Translations under genes and position numbers: made by a program | Source of the DNA: Pezizomycotina sp. ARF18 | Taxonomy: Eukaryota > Ascomycota | NCBI GenBank assembly: GCA_002224055.1 | Contig: AZLU01000001.1 | Coordinates: 767,898 to 831,897, forward strand | DNA length: 64,000 nucleotides | Direction of reading: 5' to 3' | Shown here: positions 1-12,153 of the stretch, piece after piece | How positions within the stretch are numbered: position 1 is the first letter of the stretch | How the letters are laid out: each line of letters opens with the position of its first letter | Notes under the pieces: generated by a model | Databases searched by the model: none | Told to the model about the DNA's origin: nothing | The model's input: the letters and a program-made list of their open reading frames with translations, nothing else

Positions 1-1
1 C

Positions 2-301
2 AGTCGTGTCCACCTTGAATGCCTCGTTGTGCAATATCAGGACCCCATCGCCGTGTATCTCCACCCATTATTCAGCAAAAACCCATCCTCGAACAACCTA
101 TCCACTCCTCCCGAAGGCGGTGGTACCTCCGACGTCACGTTCATCTCCGTGAATATGTCCGTCGGGTCGGCTCCACCTTCCTCGGGCCTAACAACACCGG
201 AGACCGGACCTCCGTATTTGCCTGAACCCGAAGCGGGGCGTAGATTGTTGGGAGCGTCGTGGAAGGAACGCGTTGCGCATGTGCCACGGCTGTTGGCGTG
301 A
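2..301 (+). CDS. C-terminal end of an unknown protein (5' part outside window)
   Basis: An open frame runs in from the left edge without a start and ends with TGA at 299-301, giving about 99 residues. The visible part is rich in Pro, Ser, Gly and Thr in the middle, suggesting disorder. It ends in a more ordered basic tail with a GRRLLGASWKERVAH-type stretch. I recognise no domain. The open frame is short and could include an indel, but composition is more protein-like than in the DNA that follows. No function can be given. Confidence 0.4.
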   Translation, partial: SRVHLECLVVQYQDPIAVYLHPLFSKNPSSNNLSTPPEGGGTSDVTFISVNMSVGSAPPSSGLTTPETGPPYLPEPEAGRRLLGASWKERVAHVPRLLA

Positions 302-1300
302 AGATGGCAGCTGAAAGAAACTCCTTGTTTCTGTATGTGTTGGTTTGTGTAACCTGACGTCACGGTGGAGGCTGCGTATTTGTGTATCCTCGAGTTGGAG
401 AAAAGTTGGTTGTTCTCGCAACGCAGGCAGGCTGTGTACCTGGTGAGAGTTTGACCGGCAGGCCGGCAGCTTCTAGGAGCTACTACTACAATACTGACAT
501 TGTTCAGCTAGAACTTGTTATGGTGAATTGAGCTGAAGCCCTGCAAGTCTGGAACTGGTAGAAGGATATCGTATCTATTGACTGGATAATGGCAGAAGTC
601 AGCAGTGGATGGTGCATTGCTGTGTGTAACACATGTGAAGACTTGCCGTCTCCTATAGTTAAGCTGTTCTTATATCCCTTTAGAACGAAAATTGCGATAA
701 GGAGAAAGAAATCTCGGAGCAATGATACTTAAGTAGTTCTAGGGCCGTGTAAGCAGTTTCCTTCCCTTTTAGCAAAAGAACGTTTGATACCGCAATTGAA
801 AGTTGTTGGTGATTTTTTAAGTGAGGACTGATTTTCGCACCTTTTAGATTTCCAACTACCTGATACCGCGAAGGTTTAAAAATCCAATTCGGTAGCTTTA
901 GACGACCTCGCACTAAAATAGATAAGAAATTATAACCGAACCCCGGAAAACCCGCCACCACCACGCCCCACCGCCACTACTACTCCAAGCTTTCGAGCTC
1001 CGTCATATGGCAATATATCACCGGTTATCGATATCGCTCAAAGAGGATCACATAACTGGTGATTCCCCAAATATTAAATGCAACTCATTAACATTGGTGC
1101 TAGACGCATTTCGCTATCATTCTTGTTACCCTCACCGGTAATATCTCTGAGAACCTCCTCGCTACTGCCATCTCGAAACTTCACCACCAGCTGCACCTTG
1201 AGAAATAAGAACCATCAAGGTATTGCAATCGACCATCTTGTTTCACGTGCTTAAAAAATGCTAATCTTCCACAAAAACTACAGCAGATCAACCACCCCCA
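302..1300. other. Intergenic, no gene seen
   Basis: About 1 kb between the partial gene and the 2H-phosphoesterase gene. Open frames here are short, antisense-prone and without recognisable motifs. The last part would hold the promoter of the downstream gene. I see no RNA gene. Confidence 0.5.
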
Positions 1301-2217
1301 ATGTCCTCCCCGCCGCTCCCTTCACCCTCGACTCCGGCGACGTCTCCACAGCCACCTCACAGCCACCTCCGCATCCAAACGACCGTCGCCGACGCACTTC
1401 CTCTGCCTACCACTATACCACAGTCAATCTCCATATTCTCCAACCCCTCCACACAACCGTCATCACTATTCCCAGCAACAGACGCACACAACACCCTCAA
1501 GCGCTCCCTCAAACAATTCCTTCTAGACGAAAGCCGAATCCGACGAGCGGAGCGTAATAGAAAAATGCCAAAATACCGAGAGACGCATTCCGACCGTACG
1601 GCACCGTCCACCTTACTCTCGGCGTCATGAGCCTGCGGGATACAGACGCTGTAAGCAAGCCGTAGAAGTATTAAACGGCGTCGATCTACAAAGCTTACTC
1701 CGCGAAGCACAAGGGGAAGGAGGTGTTAAACTCTCGGATGCGAAATTATTGATTTCTTTACGCGGACTACGGACGATGCAATCACCCAAAAGACGACGGT
1801 GTTATATTCCCATCCTTCCGCCGCTGCAGGAGCGAAGGAAACGAAGACGTGTTGTATAAATTTGCTTTATCACTACGGGAGCACTTCATATCTAACGGTT
1901 TAATAACACCTGAATCGCGCGCGTTTACGTTACACGCCACGATTATTAATCGATATACTCGAAATCCGGCCAGAAAAGGGAGGAAGTAGAGGTAGAGGAA
2001 GAGGAGGCGGGAAGGGTCGACATGGGAGGGGGATAAGTTAGTTATAGATGCGAGCGATCTGTTGGATAAATATCATGATAAAGTCTTCGTTGAAGGTTAA
2101 GATCGATAGGGTGGAGATGTGCAAGATGGGAGCGAGGAAGGGGGAAGAAGTCGTCGATGAAGATGGTGGACGGAGATTGTTGGTGCCGGGTATGAGGTTA
2201 TTGCGTGGAAGTCTTAA
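1301..2217 (+). CDS. 2H phosphoesterase-like protein, AKAP7/ASCC1 family (frame-broken)
   Basis: Read across frames, this encodes a fungal member of the 2H phosphoesterase group related to the C-terminal domain of ASCC1 and AKAP7. Two signature HxT motifs are visible: HLTLG at about 1609-1623, followed by VMSL, and LHATIIN at about 1930-1950. Between them lies a TTVLYSHPS segment as in this family. After the second motif come a Gly/Arg-rich patch and a stretch reading VIDASDLLDKY, then RVEMCKMGARK, both characteristic of the ASCC1-like C-terminus. The end is probably YEVIAWKS with TAA at 2215-2217. The N-terminal 70 residues are Pro/Ser-rich. At least four frame changes are needed, most likely sequence errors. 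Family members bind or cleave 2',3'-type phosphoesters or act in ASCC-linked RNA repair; the substrate here is unknown. Start ATG at 1301 is tentative. Confidence 0.75.
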
Positions 2218-2757
2218 GTTCGTGATAATACGAAGAGTTAAACCGGTTGTACAGAAATGATTTCATTTCTTATAGGTATTTTGTTTAAATTGGTCAAAAG
2301 AATGTACTGTATATACGGATGACAGCCATTAAAGTGATTTTGATAAATATATCAATTCGAATACCATAATAAACAATAATACTTCAAGCATCTCATACCA
2401 TTCAACTCCGTCCTACAGGCCTCCTTGTGATGGTCTCTAGACTACCCATATTATCCTTTCTTTAGCAAAAAAAAAAAAAAAAAAAAAAACCCGTATTGAT
2501 AGCGGGAGTAAAACTGAGAACTAAAAGAAATAAAGAGAAATTAACCGTTCAATATACGCCTTGCCCAAGAGTAAGCCGTTGTAGTGCAGACAAAGTCCGC
2601 TAAGCTAAACCCTTTTCGAGTGCCCTTATAGCCACGATCGATGGAAACTGGAGCCCGAATATCGGATTATGAAGCAACCAGTGAACGTCCACGCAGCCAG
2701 CCGCAACCAAACCCTCCCCCAAAAGCACAACACAACCATCACCACCCACCTCTCCAC
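2218..2757. other. Intergenic with A24 tract
   Basis: Convergent 3' spacer between the 2H-phosphoesterase gene (plus) and the membrane-protein gene (minus). It contains an uninterrupted run of 24 A at 2467-2490. No gene or RNA recognised. Confidence 0.5.
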
Positions 2758-3503
2758 TCACGCAAGCTCATGCCTAACGTATACCCCACCTTCTCCGGAC
2801 TCGCACCCCACGCCACCCTCCACATCGACCTCCCTCGTCACCGTTATCACCGGTACCCTGCTTTCCTCCGCCGCGATGGTATTCCGCCGCGACGAACCGC
2901 GGCGCCATATGTATATGGCGCCGATTACGATGATACCCATAAGGCCGATGCCGCCGAGGACGGAGCCGGATATGATCGCCATGGGTGGGAGGGGAGGGAT
3001 GTGGGGGATGAAGAGGCTTGGGAAGTGGGTAGAATGGGTTGATAAGAGGTAGTAGTTTGAGCAGAGGTAATAGTGGGAGGAGATGAAGAGGAAGTGAATG
3101 TGGTAGCGGTAGGTAGGGTGGTCGGCCAAGGGCCGGGGTCGGTGTCGTAGCAACAAAGCTACTCGTCTCAGATATAAAAGAATTAGAAGTAAACAACAGT
3201 AGGAATATCAGTGACCGTGCTCGTGTATTGGCCGTCGGTTCCACTAGTCCCAGCCGGAATGCCGCTCTCGGTATTGTGAATGTGGAAAAAACTCTGGTCA
3301 GCGGATGCTGATGGGTCGACTTCGGCTGTAGATTCGAAAGTAGGATTTATGATTATACTAGGTGCTGGTTCAAACGGGCCATCGTCGACGGACCTCTCAT
3401 GAGGGACGGCGGTAGCGATGGGAGTCTCCACGCTCGCGGGCGATTCGTTATCGAAGTCGAATTCCGTGCTCGAGGCGAAGACTATATCCTCTTGGACACG
3501 CAA
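2758..3503 (-). CDS. Ser/Thr-rich single-pass membrane protein (frame-broken, 5' end unclear)
   Basis: On the minus strand, an acidic Ser/Thr/Pro-rich segment (3503-3183) is followed in other frames by a long Ser/Thr/Pro stretch (about 3130-3000). A hydrophobic helix of about 20 residues comes next, ISGSVLGGIGLMGIIVIGA at about 2985-2925, then YIWRR and a charged tail ending with a stop at 2758-2760. The order Ser/Thr-rich outside part, Gly-rich transmembrane helix, Arg stop-transfer and short cytoplasmic tail is that of fungal plasma-membrane sensors and mucin-like proteins such as the Mid2/WSC group, but no WSC cysteines are visible. The open frame begins with TTG at 3503, so the true start and any signal peptide lie in an upstream exon I could not place. 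Role inferred only from topology. Confidence 0.5.
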
Positions 3504-4790
3504 AAGAGGAAGACGACGGGGGAAAAATAAAGTAGATATACCATTATTTTTTCTTGTTAAAAAAGTTTCCCTTCACTGGCGGAAATCCCTTCTAACGTTG
3601 AATTTGCTCTCCTAGCTTTAGATGAATTTAATCTTTATTTTAAAATACCATGGAACAAGTTCAAACAAAAAAAAAAAAAAATGAAGATATGGAGGGAATG
3701 GTGAAGTAGAGGAAGGAGAAAAAAAGGAAGAGAGATATCGCGATCTTATAGAAAAGCGGGAGAGTGAGGGAATATACACTTGCTATCGCAGAATTATAAG
3801 GACAATAACCCCTTCCGACGAATTCATTGTTAAGGTGTATAAATAACGCAGCTTCCCGCGTGAAACACACAAGACCAGTGATTGACGATATCCGCCAATT
3901 TTCTCATGTCACTTTGCGCCTTTCTTTATTCAAAGGCCCAAGGTGGAAAATAGAAGGAAAGAGAAGTGGGAAGGGAAGAAACAAAAGGGGTTGAGACAAG
4001 TCTAGCTTTTAGCATGCCTAGCTGCTGAAGCTATAAACATTATAGCATCTTGGGGATCTCTAGCATAGGTGCCTAGCGTCTCGTTACTCACTAACCGAGT
4101 CTCGTGTCTCAGGTAGCCGTGCGTAAGGATGCTGGTTGCTTGACTGATTACCGGAGAAAGGTATAGATATTGTCACTGGTCACATGTATTGCAACGATCA
4201 AGGAAGATTCTCCCGCAAAGGCATAATCATTGCGCTGTATTAGAAGAATCGAAGTGCCCTAAATATAGCGAATTATACCAAGGGAGTTTTAGTAAGTGAA
4301 AGCGGATGTGTATAAGTCAGCTCGGACTGTACTAATGACTTACCTTGACGTGAAAGATTGTATAATATCCTCTGCTGTCGTGGTAAGCTTAATATTGTAC
4401 AGGATCAACTAAAAGCGAAGCAAGAGAATATGGCTCCCACATTTGGTCAACGAAAGTAACCATTTTATTGATCTCACTTGATCCAGTAAGAGCATTTAAG
4501 ACCGCCGTGATGCATTTTTATTTAACCATAGAACTTCGGAAAAAGACAATATACAATAACCGAAACTGGAAAAAAAGAAAAAGGGGAAACGATGGAACAA
4601 ACCGGTCAAACATTGGTACGTATTAAGATATATTTTATAATCAAATAATTCAATCGCGTGGCATGTACAAGTCTCCTGAAACGTAGGTTTTCGGTTTTCT
4701 TTATGTATAGTGAGAGAGAAAGGGATCGAAACATGAATAAAATAACGACAAGGCAACATTTTGTATGAAAACAACTCCGTTTACCAGTAT
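3504..4790. other. Intergenic, no gene seen
   Basis: Spacer of about 1.3 kb between two minus-strand genes. It includes an A14 run near 3667 and purine-rich stretches around 3690-3990. The far end is the 3' region of COX4 and the near end the presumed promoter of the membrane protein. No RNA gene recognised. Confidence 0.45.
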
Positions 4791-5901
4791 TCAGGCTTAA
4801 CGAAGGACTCCATGGTCTTGGGCTCGACATGGCCGTCTAATATTTGGAAAGATAGAAAGTTAGTCAAATATAAAAAGTAGTAGAGAAAAAATATAGAAAG
4901 CAAAGAACGTACGGTGATCATGACCGTGGCCGTGACCGTCATCCTCGGCGCCGATGTACTTCATCTTGAGAACGTTCCACATTCGATGCAACGCCCCTAG
5001 GTAGTAAAGATATTAGTCACTGGATTGAATCTAGAATATATTGCAATGGAAGGTTTCTTGGCGTAACTTACAACAGGTCTATCTTTGGAAAGAATTATCC
5101 ACTTGACGGAATGTGAGTCCTGTTTATCGGTTTAATTAGTCCAAGACTGTCGAATGTAGTATTTATAGAGAAGGATTGTGGTTGGCCAAACGAACAGAGG
5201 GACCCCAGTGCAGCCAGCGTATCTGAATGAAAATAGTGATTTCCACGTTAGCTATCCAGACCACATAATGGAGCACAAAAAGAAGAGATTTTGTAACGCA
5301 CTGTTCTTCCCCAGCACTCAAAACTTCAACCGGGTTGTCCAGGTTCCTGCCCAGCAAATAATATCAGCAAACTATAGCCCTCCATGTCGAATAACCACTG
5401 CCAAAATTGCCAATCAAGATCCATACCCATTCGAGACGTATCCAACCCTTTCATGTGGAAAACATCGACGCCCTCCATTTTACCCAAGATTTCGAGACGT
5501 TCCAGACCGGTAGCCTGCTCCAGATCCGTGGGGACCTCACCGGCTTAGCACCGGGGCCGATGAGGTCTGCTTCCGACCTGATTTCTATTGTCCAGAAAGA
5601 AATTCCGCTTTTAGTACCCAAAATAACGTCCTTGAGAAGCCTATTTCAGACTAGTTGAATTTACCGGACAAGTCTTCAGCTTCGTAGCGGTTCCTCGGGC
5701 TTCGCTTGTTCGCCTACGGTCGAGAAATTCCTTCGAGTTAGCCCAAACCGGAGAGAAAAAAAAAAAAAATCAATTCTTTGCGATGCGGAAGCTTGGTAAC
5801 GTACGGAGGGCAGCTCCCCTCGAGAAAGCTCTGTATGCAGCGGGTCTAGCAATTGGGGACACCGCAAGGCGTCGAAGAACGACCGATGATCTGGAAAGCA
5901 T
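4791..5901 (-). CDS. cox4: Cytochrome c oxidase subunit IV (COX4, vertebrate COX5B family), mitochondrial
   Basis: Nuclear-encoded subunit of respiratory complex IV, facing the matrix and binding zinc. The first exon (5901-5805) starts MLSRSSVVLRRLAV, an Arg/Ser-rich mitochondrial presequence, and ends at a GTACGT donor. Further exons give SEADLIGPGAKP, ATGLERLEILGKMEGVDVF (about 5525-5460), then RYAGCTGVPL (about 5222-5193), ILSKDRPV (about 5095-5072), the zinc-ligand segment RCIECG followed by VLKMKYIGAEDD, a short His-rich linker, and the C-terminus KTMESFVKPEYW with TAA at 4791-4793. The order matches the family throughout. The gene is broken by at least two single-base losses, for example CCC read as CC at 5540-5541 and one base inside the zinc-ligand exon. 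It has five or so small introns. It is divergent from the BuGZ-like gene across a 456 bp spacer. Confidence 0.88.
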
Positions 5902-6357
5902 TGTGAGCGATTGTGTCGTCGAAGTTTCAGCGTCGATTGGAAGGAATTGGAGGTCTTGGTTGTGATAATTGAAGATTTTGTTCTGCAGAGGAAATCGTTA
6001 TAGAGGTATCTTTTTTAGATGTCATACGATTCTCCAATTATTGGTAGGTGGAAGGTTCCCAAGGTGGAAAAAATTCTGTAGCACCTGATTGGGCAGGATC
6101 AGAGTGGCTGATTACATAAGCAGTCTTTTGAAAAATTTTGAGGCGCAATTTTCAGAAAAAGCAAACCTTGGTCAAAACCTGAAAAAAAAAAAAAAAAAAA
6201 AAGGGAAAAGAGGAAAAAATAATATTCTCTTCCTCTCAATCTTTTGGACATTTCCAACAAAAACCTCCTTTTTCCGACATCATCAACAACTATTTCATCG
6301 TAGCATTATCGCAACCATCGAGTAAACCGATCGTATAACCCGAGTCAACCATTAAAC
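5902..6357. promoter_or_regulatory. Divergent promoter region, COX4 (minus) and BuGZ-like gene (plus)
   Basis: The 456 bp between two divergent starts must hold both promoters. On the plus side an A20-type run (6181-6200) is followed by CT-rich sequence and a CAACAAC/ATCATC leader just before the ATG at 6358, typical of fungal 5' leaders. No specific factor site is claimed. Confidence 0.5.
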
Positions 6358-8331
6358 ATGGGTGGAAAGAAGAAGAGAAGTCACAAGGAAGACGTCCAAC
6401 AGCTATTAGAGCGACCATGGTGTTATTACTGCGAGCGCGACTTTGACGACCTGAAAATTCTCATCGCCCACCAGAAGGCCAAACATTTCAAGTGCGACAG
6501 ATGCCATAGAAGATTAAATACAGCAGGAGGTGAGTGATACCCCATATCTGATGAGGGAGTTTGCCGAATGATGGATAGCTAATTTTTAATTCGTTTGGGT
6601 CAGGGCTGGCGGTACACATGACGCAAGTCCACAAGGAACAACTTCAACAGGTAGAGAATGCCATCCCTGGTCGTGAAGGGCTTGACGTTGAGATTTTCGG
6701 AATGGAAGGTATTCCTGAGCAGCAGTTGCAAGAGCATCAGAATCGAATCTTAGCGCAAGTTGCCCAGCGTGATGCCGAACGCAGGTCTGCCGCGGGTTTG
6801 CCCCCAGCTGGCCAAGAAGGTGCCCCGAAGAAGAAGATAAAGGTAGACAGCGTAGATCCAGAGGAGATAAGAAAACGCCTCGCGGCGCACAAGGCGAACC
6901 TCGCGGCAGGAGGAGGACCGGCAACTCCTGGTAATGGATCTGAGGCTCAGAGCCCGCAGCAGGCGACGGGAACCGCAAGTCCCGCGACTGCCACGCAAGC
7001 GGCACCACCGCCCGCAGCAAATCCATATGTATGAATACCTTACTTCCTTCATTTATCAAAATCCGCTGGCTCGTGTTGTGCTAACTCGATTCTTTCGGAC
7101 TATAGCAAACAGCCAGTCCGAAGCCTTACCCTGGACCGGGCCAGCCGCCAGTGCAACCTCCGTACGGCCAGCCGCCGGACAATACCCGAGTGGTCCACAG
7201 CACAATTACCCTCCCACTCTGCGCCATATTACAACAACCAGCCGGCACAGCCGTACGGGCAGAACCAGCCGTATGGTGGTCCGAGTTATCCAGGTCAGCA
7301 GCCCCCTTACGGTGGAAACTATAACCAACATCACCACCCCATCAGTTCAGCCCTACGGGGCCTTCTTTCCCTCCTCACCCAGGTCCACACGCATTTTCTC
7401 CCACACAGCAGGGCTTCCATCATCCCCCACCTCACCAACCCATCAACCCACCAGCCACATCAACCCATCAACCCATCCTTCGCACCATGGAACCAGAGCC
7501 AGAGCACCCGCCCCGCACAATCCTGGACTTCCCGCGCGGCCGAACGTTCCGGGCCTTCCACCGAGGCCAAGCTTCTCCCCGCAAGGTCAAAGTCCCGGAG
7601 GTTATGGCTCGCCACACGGACCGCCACATGGCCCACCCCACGGTCCGCCGCAATCTCACGGTGGTATGTATCAGGGAGGTGGAAGAGGTGCAGGTTCTCC
7701 TGGCGGTTACCACGGCGGCTACCCAAGCGGCCCGTCTCATTACAACCAAGGCGGCTATCCTCCCCCTCATCCTAATATGCAGACTCAATTCCGCGACTCC
7801 AACCAGCAGGGAAGCAACGGGAGCGTTATTATCAACGGCGACAAGGTTATCCTGAGTGGTGGCAAAGATTGGAACGGAAATGTGCTACCAACCGCTGAGG
7901 TCCCGAAGATTCCGCCTCCAGTACCCGACGGGAAAAGCAGGCTGAAAAGGAAAAGGCTGCTGCCTCCGCCGCCGCCGCCGAGAAGGAGAAGGAGCAGCAA
8001 GCTAAAGAGAAGGAAAAAGAGAAGGAAAAAGAGAAGGATGATAAGCCCAAGAAGAAGGGTGAAAGGGAAACTAAACTTGTCTACGATGACAAAGAGCTAA
8101 GTCCTGTAAGTGTCGTTTCTCTTCACCTCCAAAAATGTCTGTTTTATCTATCCTCCGTGATCTAACACTAATAAACCACCTAACCCCTAGGATGAAAAAC
8201 GTGCTATGTTGCCTAAATATGCAAAGTTCTTACGTAAAAAGGAAGCCTCATCGACTAAGGAGACCGAAACGAAAAAGGACGAGGAAATGAAGGATGCTTC
8301 ACCGGTTGCCATCGCTGCTGGCGCAGCTTGA
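6358..8331 (+). CDS. BuGZ/ZNF207-like C2H2 zinc-finger protein
   Basis: The product begins [11 protein letters not shown] and carries two adjacent C2H2 fingers: [11 protein letters not shown]...HQKAKH and [24 protein letters not shown]. These are followed by [20 protein letters not shown]. This order and wording are diagnostic of BuGZ/ZNF207, known in animals as a microtubule- and BUB3-binding protein that also acts with the spliceosome. An intron at 6530-6603 splits the second finger; further introns lie at about 7027-7105 and 8107-8190. After a short coiled region the protein becomes a long Gly/Pro/Gln/Tyr/His-rich low-complexity tract (7100-7900), as expected for a phase-separating BuGZ tail, then Lys/Glu-rich repeats. 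It ends [19 protein letters not shown] and AAGAA with TGA at 8329-8331. Frame changes occur in the low-complexity part. Whether the GLEBS BUB3 motif is present cannot be decided from the broken frames. Confidence 0.85.
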
Positions 8332-10141
8332 AAGGACTGAGACCAGTTAGTTCATGCAACTCATTCAACCATTAATTGCACTCAGTGAAAGAAAAAAGAA
8401 AAAGAAAGGAATCTACATTTTTTTGTTATATTGTTTCGCGTGGTTCTGAGAAGACATAATATCACCAGACATGGACGCCGAGGGATCTCTTACGCTTTAA
8501 CCAATACTTGAATAACACACTCTGCGACGTTATCTAACCTAGGTATGACATGATGGTGGTGGAAATAGCCAATGGCGTGTCTGTATGTTTTCTTCGCTTT
8601 TGCCCTATATACTTCTCCTTATATAATATTTTTAATTTGCCCGTTTTCCTACATTGTTCACTTGTCACACCTTTTTTTATGCAACTTTGGCGTAGGTCAC
8701 TTCTTGTTTCCCTTGACTTTTATCTACCTATCTCTCCTTTGCCGCTGCTTTTTCATGTGCCCTTTTCAGAAGATAAATTAGCCTGTTCTGTCTCCACGTG
8801 CTACGTCCGAGTAAGTCCATCATTCTGCTTTTTCTTCCCTGCTTTGCACTCCTTTTCATATAGTTAGTGGTGGTGTTTGTCAGGCAGTTTCATGGGATAC
8901 TTCATAACTACGACACAGCGTATATAAACACAGAGGTCAGTGGTCATAAACTCCTCCACCTTTATGAAACCAATCGAAATAGAGAGAGGGAACGTTATTG
9001 TGCTTTACCTCATTGAATATATTCAGGATCCGTGAGAGTGCAGTATATGCAGCGGTACAAGGGTGAGGAAAGGGAAAGATGGAAGAATATCACCTTGTTT
9101 CAAGCGGTAAGGAGCACTCGCGCGATATCTGGATCCCATCACTTCGCACGGCCCAACTTGCAATAATACTATATCTGATGCGCATCTACGATCAAAGCTA
9201 AGTCCCACGGAATAAGGTAACCGTGGACGATGTATTTGGTCTTTTTCATACATACGTATTCTTTTCCTCACGACCTAACCTCTTTCCTGCAGAGAGAGTA
9301 TGTGATGAAGGAATTTCCCCTAAAATTGGCGGGGTATTCACTTTCGCTCTCCGTTTTTACCCGTCCATATGCCATTGTCCATGTGCAAAATCTGTAATTG
9401 CCCTTTTTCCCAGTTTCACGGCTTTGTAACATCTATATTGTCTATTGTTCGATGCCCGGCAGACCCCTTCCGCACAAATGATGGCAGCCCTACCCAGGAG
9501 ATTGACATCCTTTCTTCATTTCTACGTCCCCCTTGCATGCTTTTTATATCATTTCATTTATGCCCTCCCCCTTTTTTTTTTTTTTTCCTCTCTAAAGGTC
9601 TCCAGCTACGAATAGACTCCATTAAGTAAATATATGAGAATTTTCTAATATGAATAATATAACATCTGTGATCTTTCTCAAGCTTTCGTAATTTATAATC
9701 GTGAGAAGTGAATAATAATACGAAGTAGTAAATGTTTCTTTGTTCGTATATTGTTTTGTGGTGATTGTTTAGAGTTCGTGGTGTTTTGTGTGTGGACGCG
9801 CTTCAAATCCATGTCGCCAAGGTAACAATGAAACACGTCCACAACACAACAGAAAAAAATAAAAATAGCTTTCTCAACTCCTTCAGTTTATTACTCAATT
9901 AACGACAATCACTAACTTCATCACGAAGCTTATCAATCTATCAAGCATCAAAGGTCTATCTGGAAGCTCCGAGGGTCGAATGTCGCTGAGCAGCTAAGTG
10001 GCCAGCTATGGCACGACGCCGGTTCGACAGTCATCATCAGCATCGCAGCCACCAAAGCACATTTTCGCATAGAGTAGAGTAACCCACGCATCACCAACAA
10101 ACAAACAAACCACCACCGCGCGGAGAAAAAGGTCGCCCACA
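8332..10141. other. Intergenic, no gene seen
   Basis: A 1.8 kb T-rich spacer between two plus-strand genes. The open frames have Phe/Leu/Ser-rich compositions from T-rich DNA and no recognisable motif. The last 150 bases, with CATCATCAGCATCGCAGCC and AACAAACAAAC, look like a 5' leader of the next gene. Confidence 0.5.
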
Positions 10142-12153
10142 ATGGCCCGTCTAGCAGACATAAACCGCCCCCTAACATCCGCCGAATTCGACCCTCGCAA
10201 GCACGTAATCTACTCCACAAAGCAAGTCAAAAAGGAATACAAAAAGCGAGGCATGCAGCTCGTCTCCGACGCTGAAAAGAAGCGCCTCAACCGCCTCGTA
10301 GAGCTCGAAGCACGCGCGCAGAAGATTAAAGATAAAGAAGAACGAAAGAAGAAGAACGCGTTGAAGAGGAAGGCGAAGGAGGAGAAGGATAAGGAGAAGG
10401 GGATCGTTCATGTGCCGAAGAGATTTAAGGTTACGAGTAGTCAGTGCCACCTTGATGGGTTTTTTGGAAGGAGGGGGAAGAAAGTGGAATCGGAGGAGGA
10501 AGAAAGAGGAGGAAACGGAGAGCGGGAGTGGAAGGGAGGAGAGTAATGGAGAAGGGGAGCAAGGGGATGATACTTCGGAGGAGGAATCGGCACAACAACC
10601 TCAACCGGCGGCTTGCGAAGAAGATGCAGAGAGGATATACCCGAAGAGCGCACAATACTCGGCGAAATAGATACCAACGCCACTCCATCCCGGAGCAAGC
10701 GCCATTCACCGAGAAGGATCCAAAAGCCCGTTCCGCCGAGCAAGAGGAGTCCCACGCTGCGGAGGAAACCGTCGATGGACTCGATACCGGAGGAGCTGTT
10801 CGACAAGGATGACGACGTTCCTATACCGTGGGAAGCTACCGCGCAAGAGAATACAGTATCTCTGCGAGCCATGCGAAATCGGATAGAATCCCCACCGCAA
10901 CCTCCGATTGCCCGAAGATCCTCACAAGCTCAAGAAGATACCGTCGAGCAACAATCTCCGCTGCGTAGTTCTTCGAGGAGAAGCTGGCGACCATCACAAG
11001 CAGCTCGCGACCAAGTCACCCAACAATCGCCGATGCGGCCTCCCGTTCAAGCTATAAATTTTCGCAGGTTCGCCGTAGCCTAATCGCAAAGCCAGCCACG
11101 CCGGAGCAAAACGTAGTGGATGATGTACCGGGTGCAACGCAGGATGAATTCTCCGACTTTGACATTCCAGACGACGTTTTAGCGCAGTGTAGTAACGCGC
11201 AATCGCCTGCAGCTCCGCCGGTCGAAGATGTTGAACCGCCCAAGGAAGCAACGAGAGTGATTCCCGATTCGGAGGATGAAGACGAATTCGACGACCTAGA
11301 AGATGAATCATTGCTTTTCAACGTCTCTCAATCTGCATTCAAGAACAGTGATGAGGATCGCAAAGCTGCCGATGCTACCCACAGCCGCCAGCGCCAGTCG
11401 AGGAACTTTTCCAGCAAGAAGATGCCGAAATGCACCTAACACAGAACGTCTTCTCGATGTCGCAGCTTGAGCCGACGCCGAGTCCAGAAAAGCGCTACGT
11501 CGACGACGCGGTGCCGCCTGTCGAAGAAGAACATCTTGACGAAGAAGAACATCCTGGCGAAGAAGAACCTCTAGCAGTTGCGTTCCAGCAGCCAGAGCAG
11601 CAGAAGCTACCACTCCAAGAAGACAGCGGTAATGACATGCCAGCAGAAGAAGAAGACTTCTTCAGCAGCTCCTTCCCAATGACGCAGTGCGAGACCATCA
11701 TATTCCAAGCGCAAGCTTTAAAAACGCCAGCGCGTACGTTCCTCTACCGCCTAAATTCCAAGCAGAAACACCAATACCCGTAGCAGCGACGGCGCCAAAT
11801 CCAAAGAACCTTCGCCATACTCCACAAAGCGCCAAGAACGAGTTCAACATCGGTTCTTCCTTCTTCGAGGATGATGGCCTATTAGATGGTGAAGAGGACC
11901 ACGACGACAAGACGACCACGACACCTGCGTCGCCTCGTCCTGATCTGTGGCAAATGAGCCAGAGAGCAGCGACAGTTACGGCTACGTCGACGACTTTGAC
12001 GACGAGAGACTACTCGAGAGCCTCCGCGAGGAACCACTGGAGCGGTACAGCGAGGGCGATATCGAAATATTCTACGGCGGAGCATCGCAGGGCTCGTCGA
12101 ACTACGGTGAATTCACTGCTGAGGAAGCGAGTATATTGGATTTTCTACCTTAG
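10142..12153 (+). CDS. Large acidic, mostly disordered protein with a PIP box (unknown fungal protein)
   Basis: I do not recognise the family. The first 100 residues, from ATG at 10142 (context ACAATGGC), form a basic, probably helical region with many Lys/Glu/Arg (VKKEYKKRG, KKRLNRLVELEARAQKIKDKEE). Residues 101-108 read QCHLDGFF, a perfect PCNA-interacting peptide (Q-x-x-L-x-x-F-F) followed by basic residues. The rest is long and low in complexity: Arg/Ser/Pro patches (10630-11060), acidic blocks such as DSEDEDEFDDLEDE (about 11270-11310), Glu/Gln-rich stretches (11500-11700) and a C-terminus FTAEEASILDFLP with TAG at 12151-12153. At least five frame changes are needed. A PCNA-linked replication or repair adaptor is the reasonable inference. 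No enzyme domain is visible. Confidence 0.65.
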
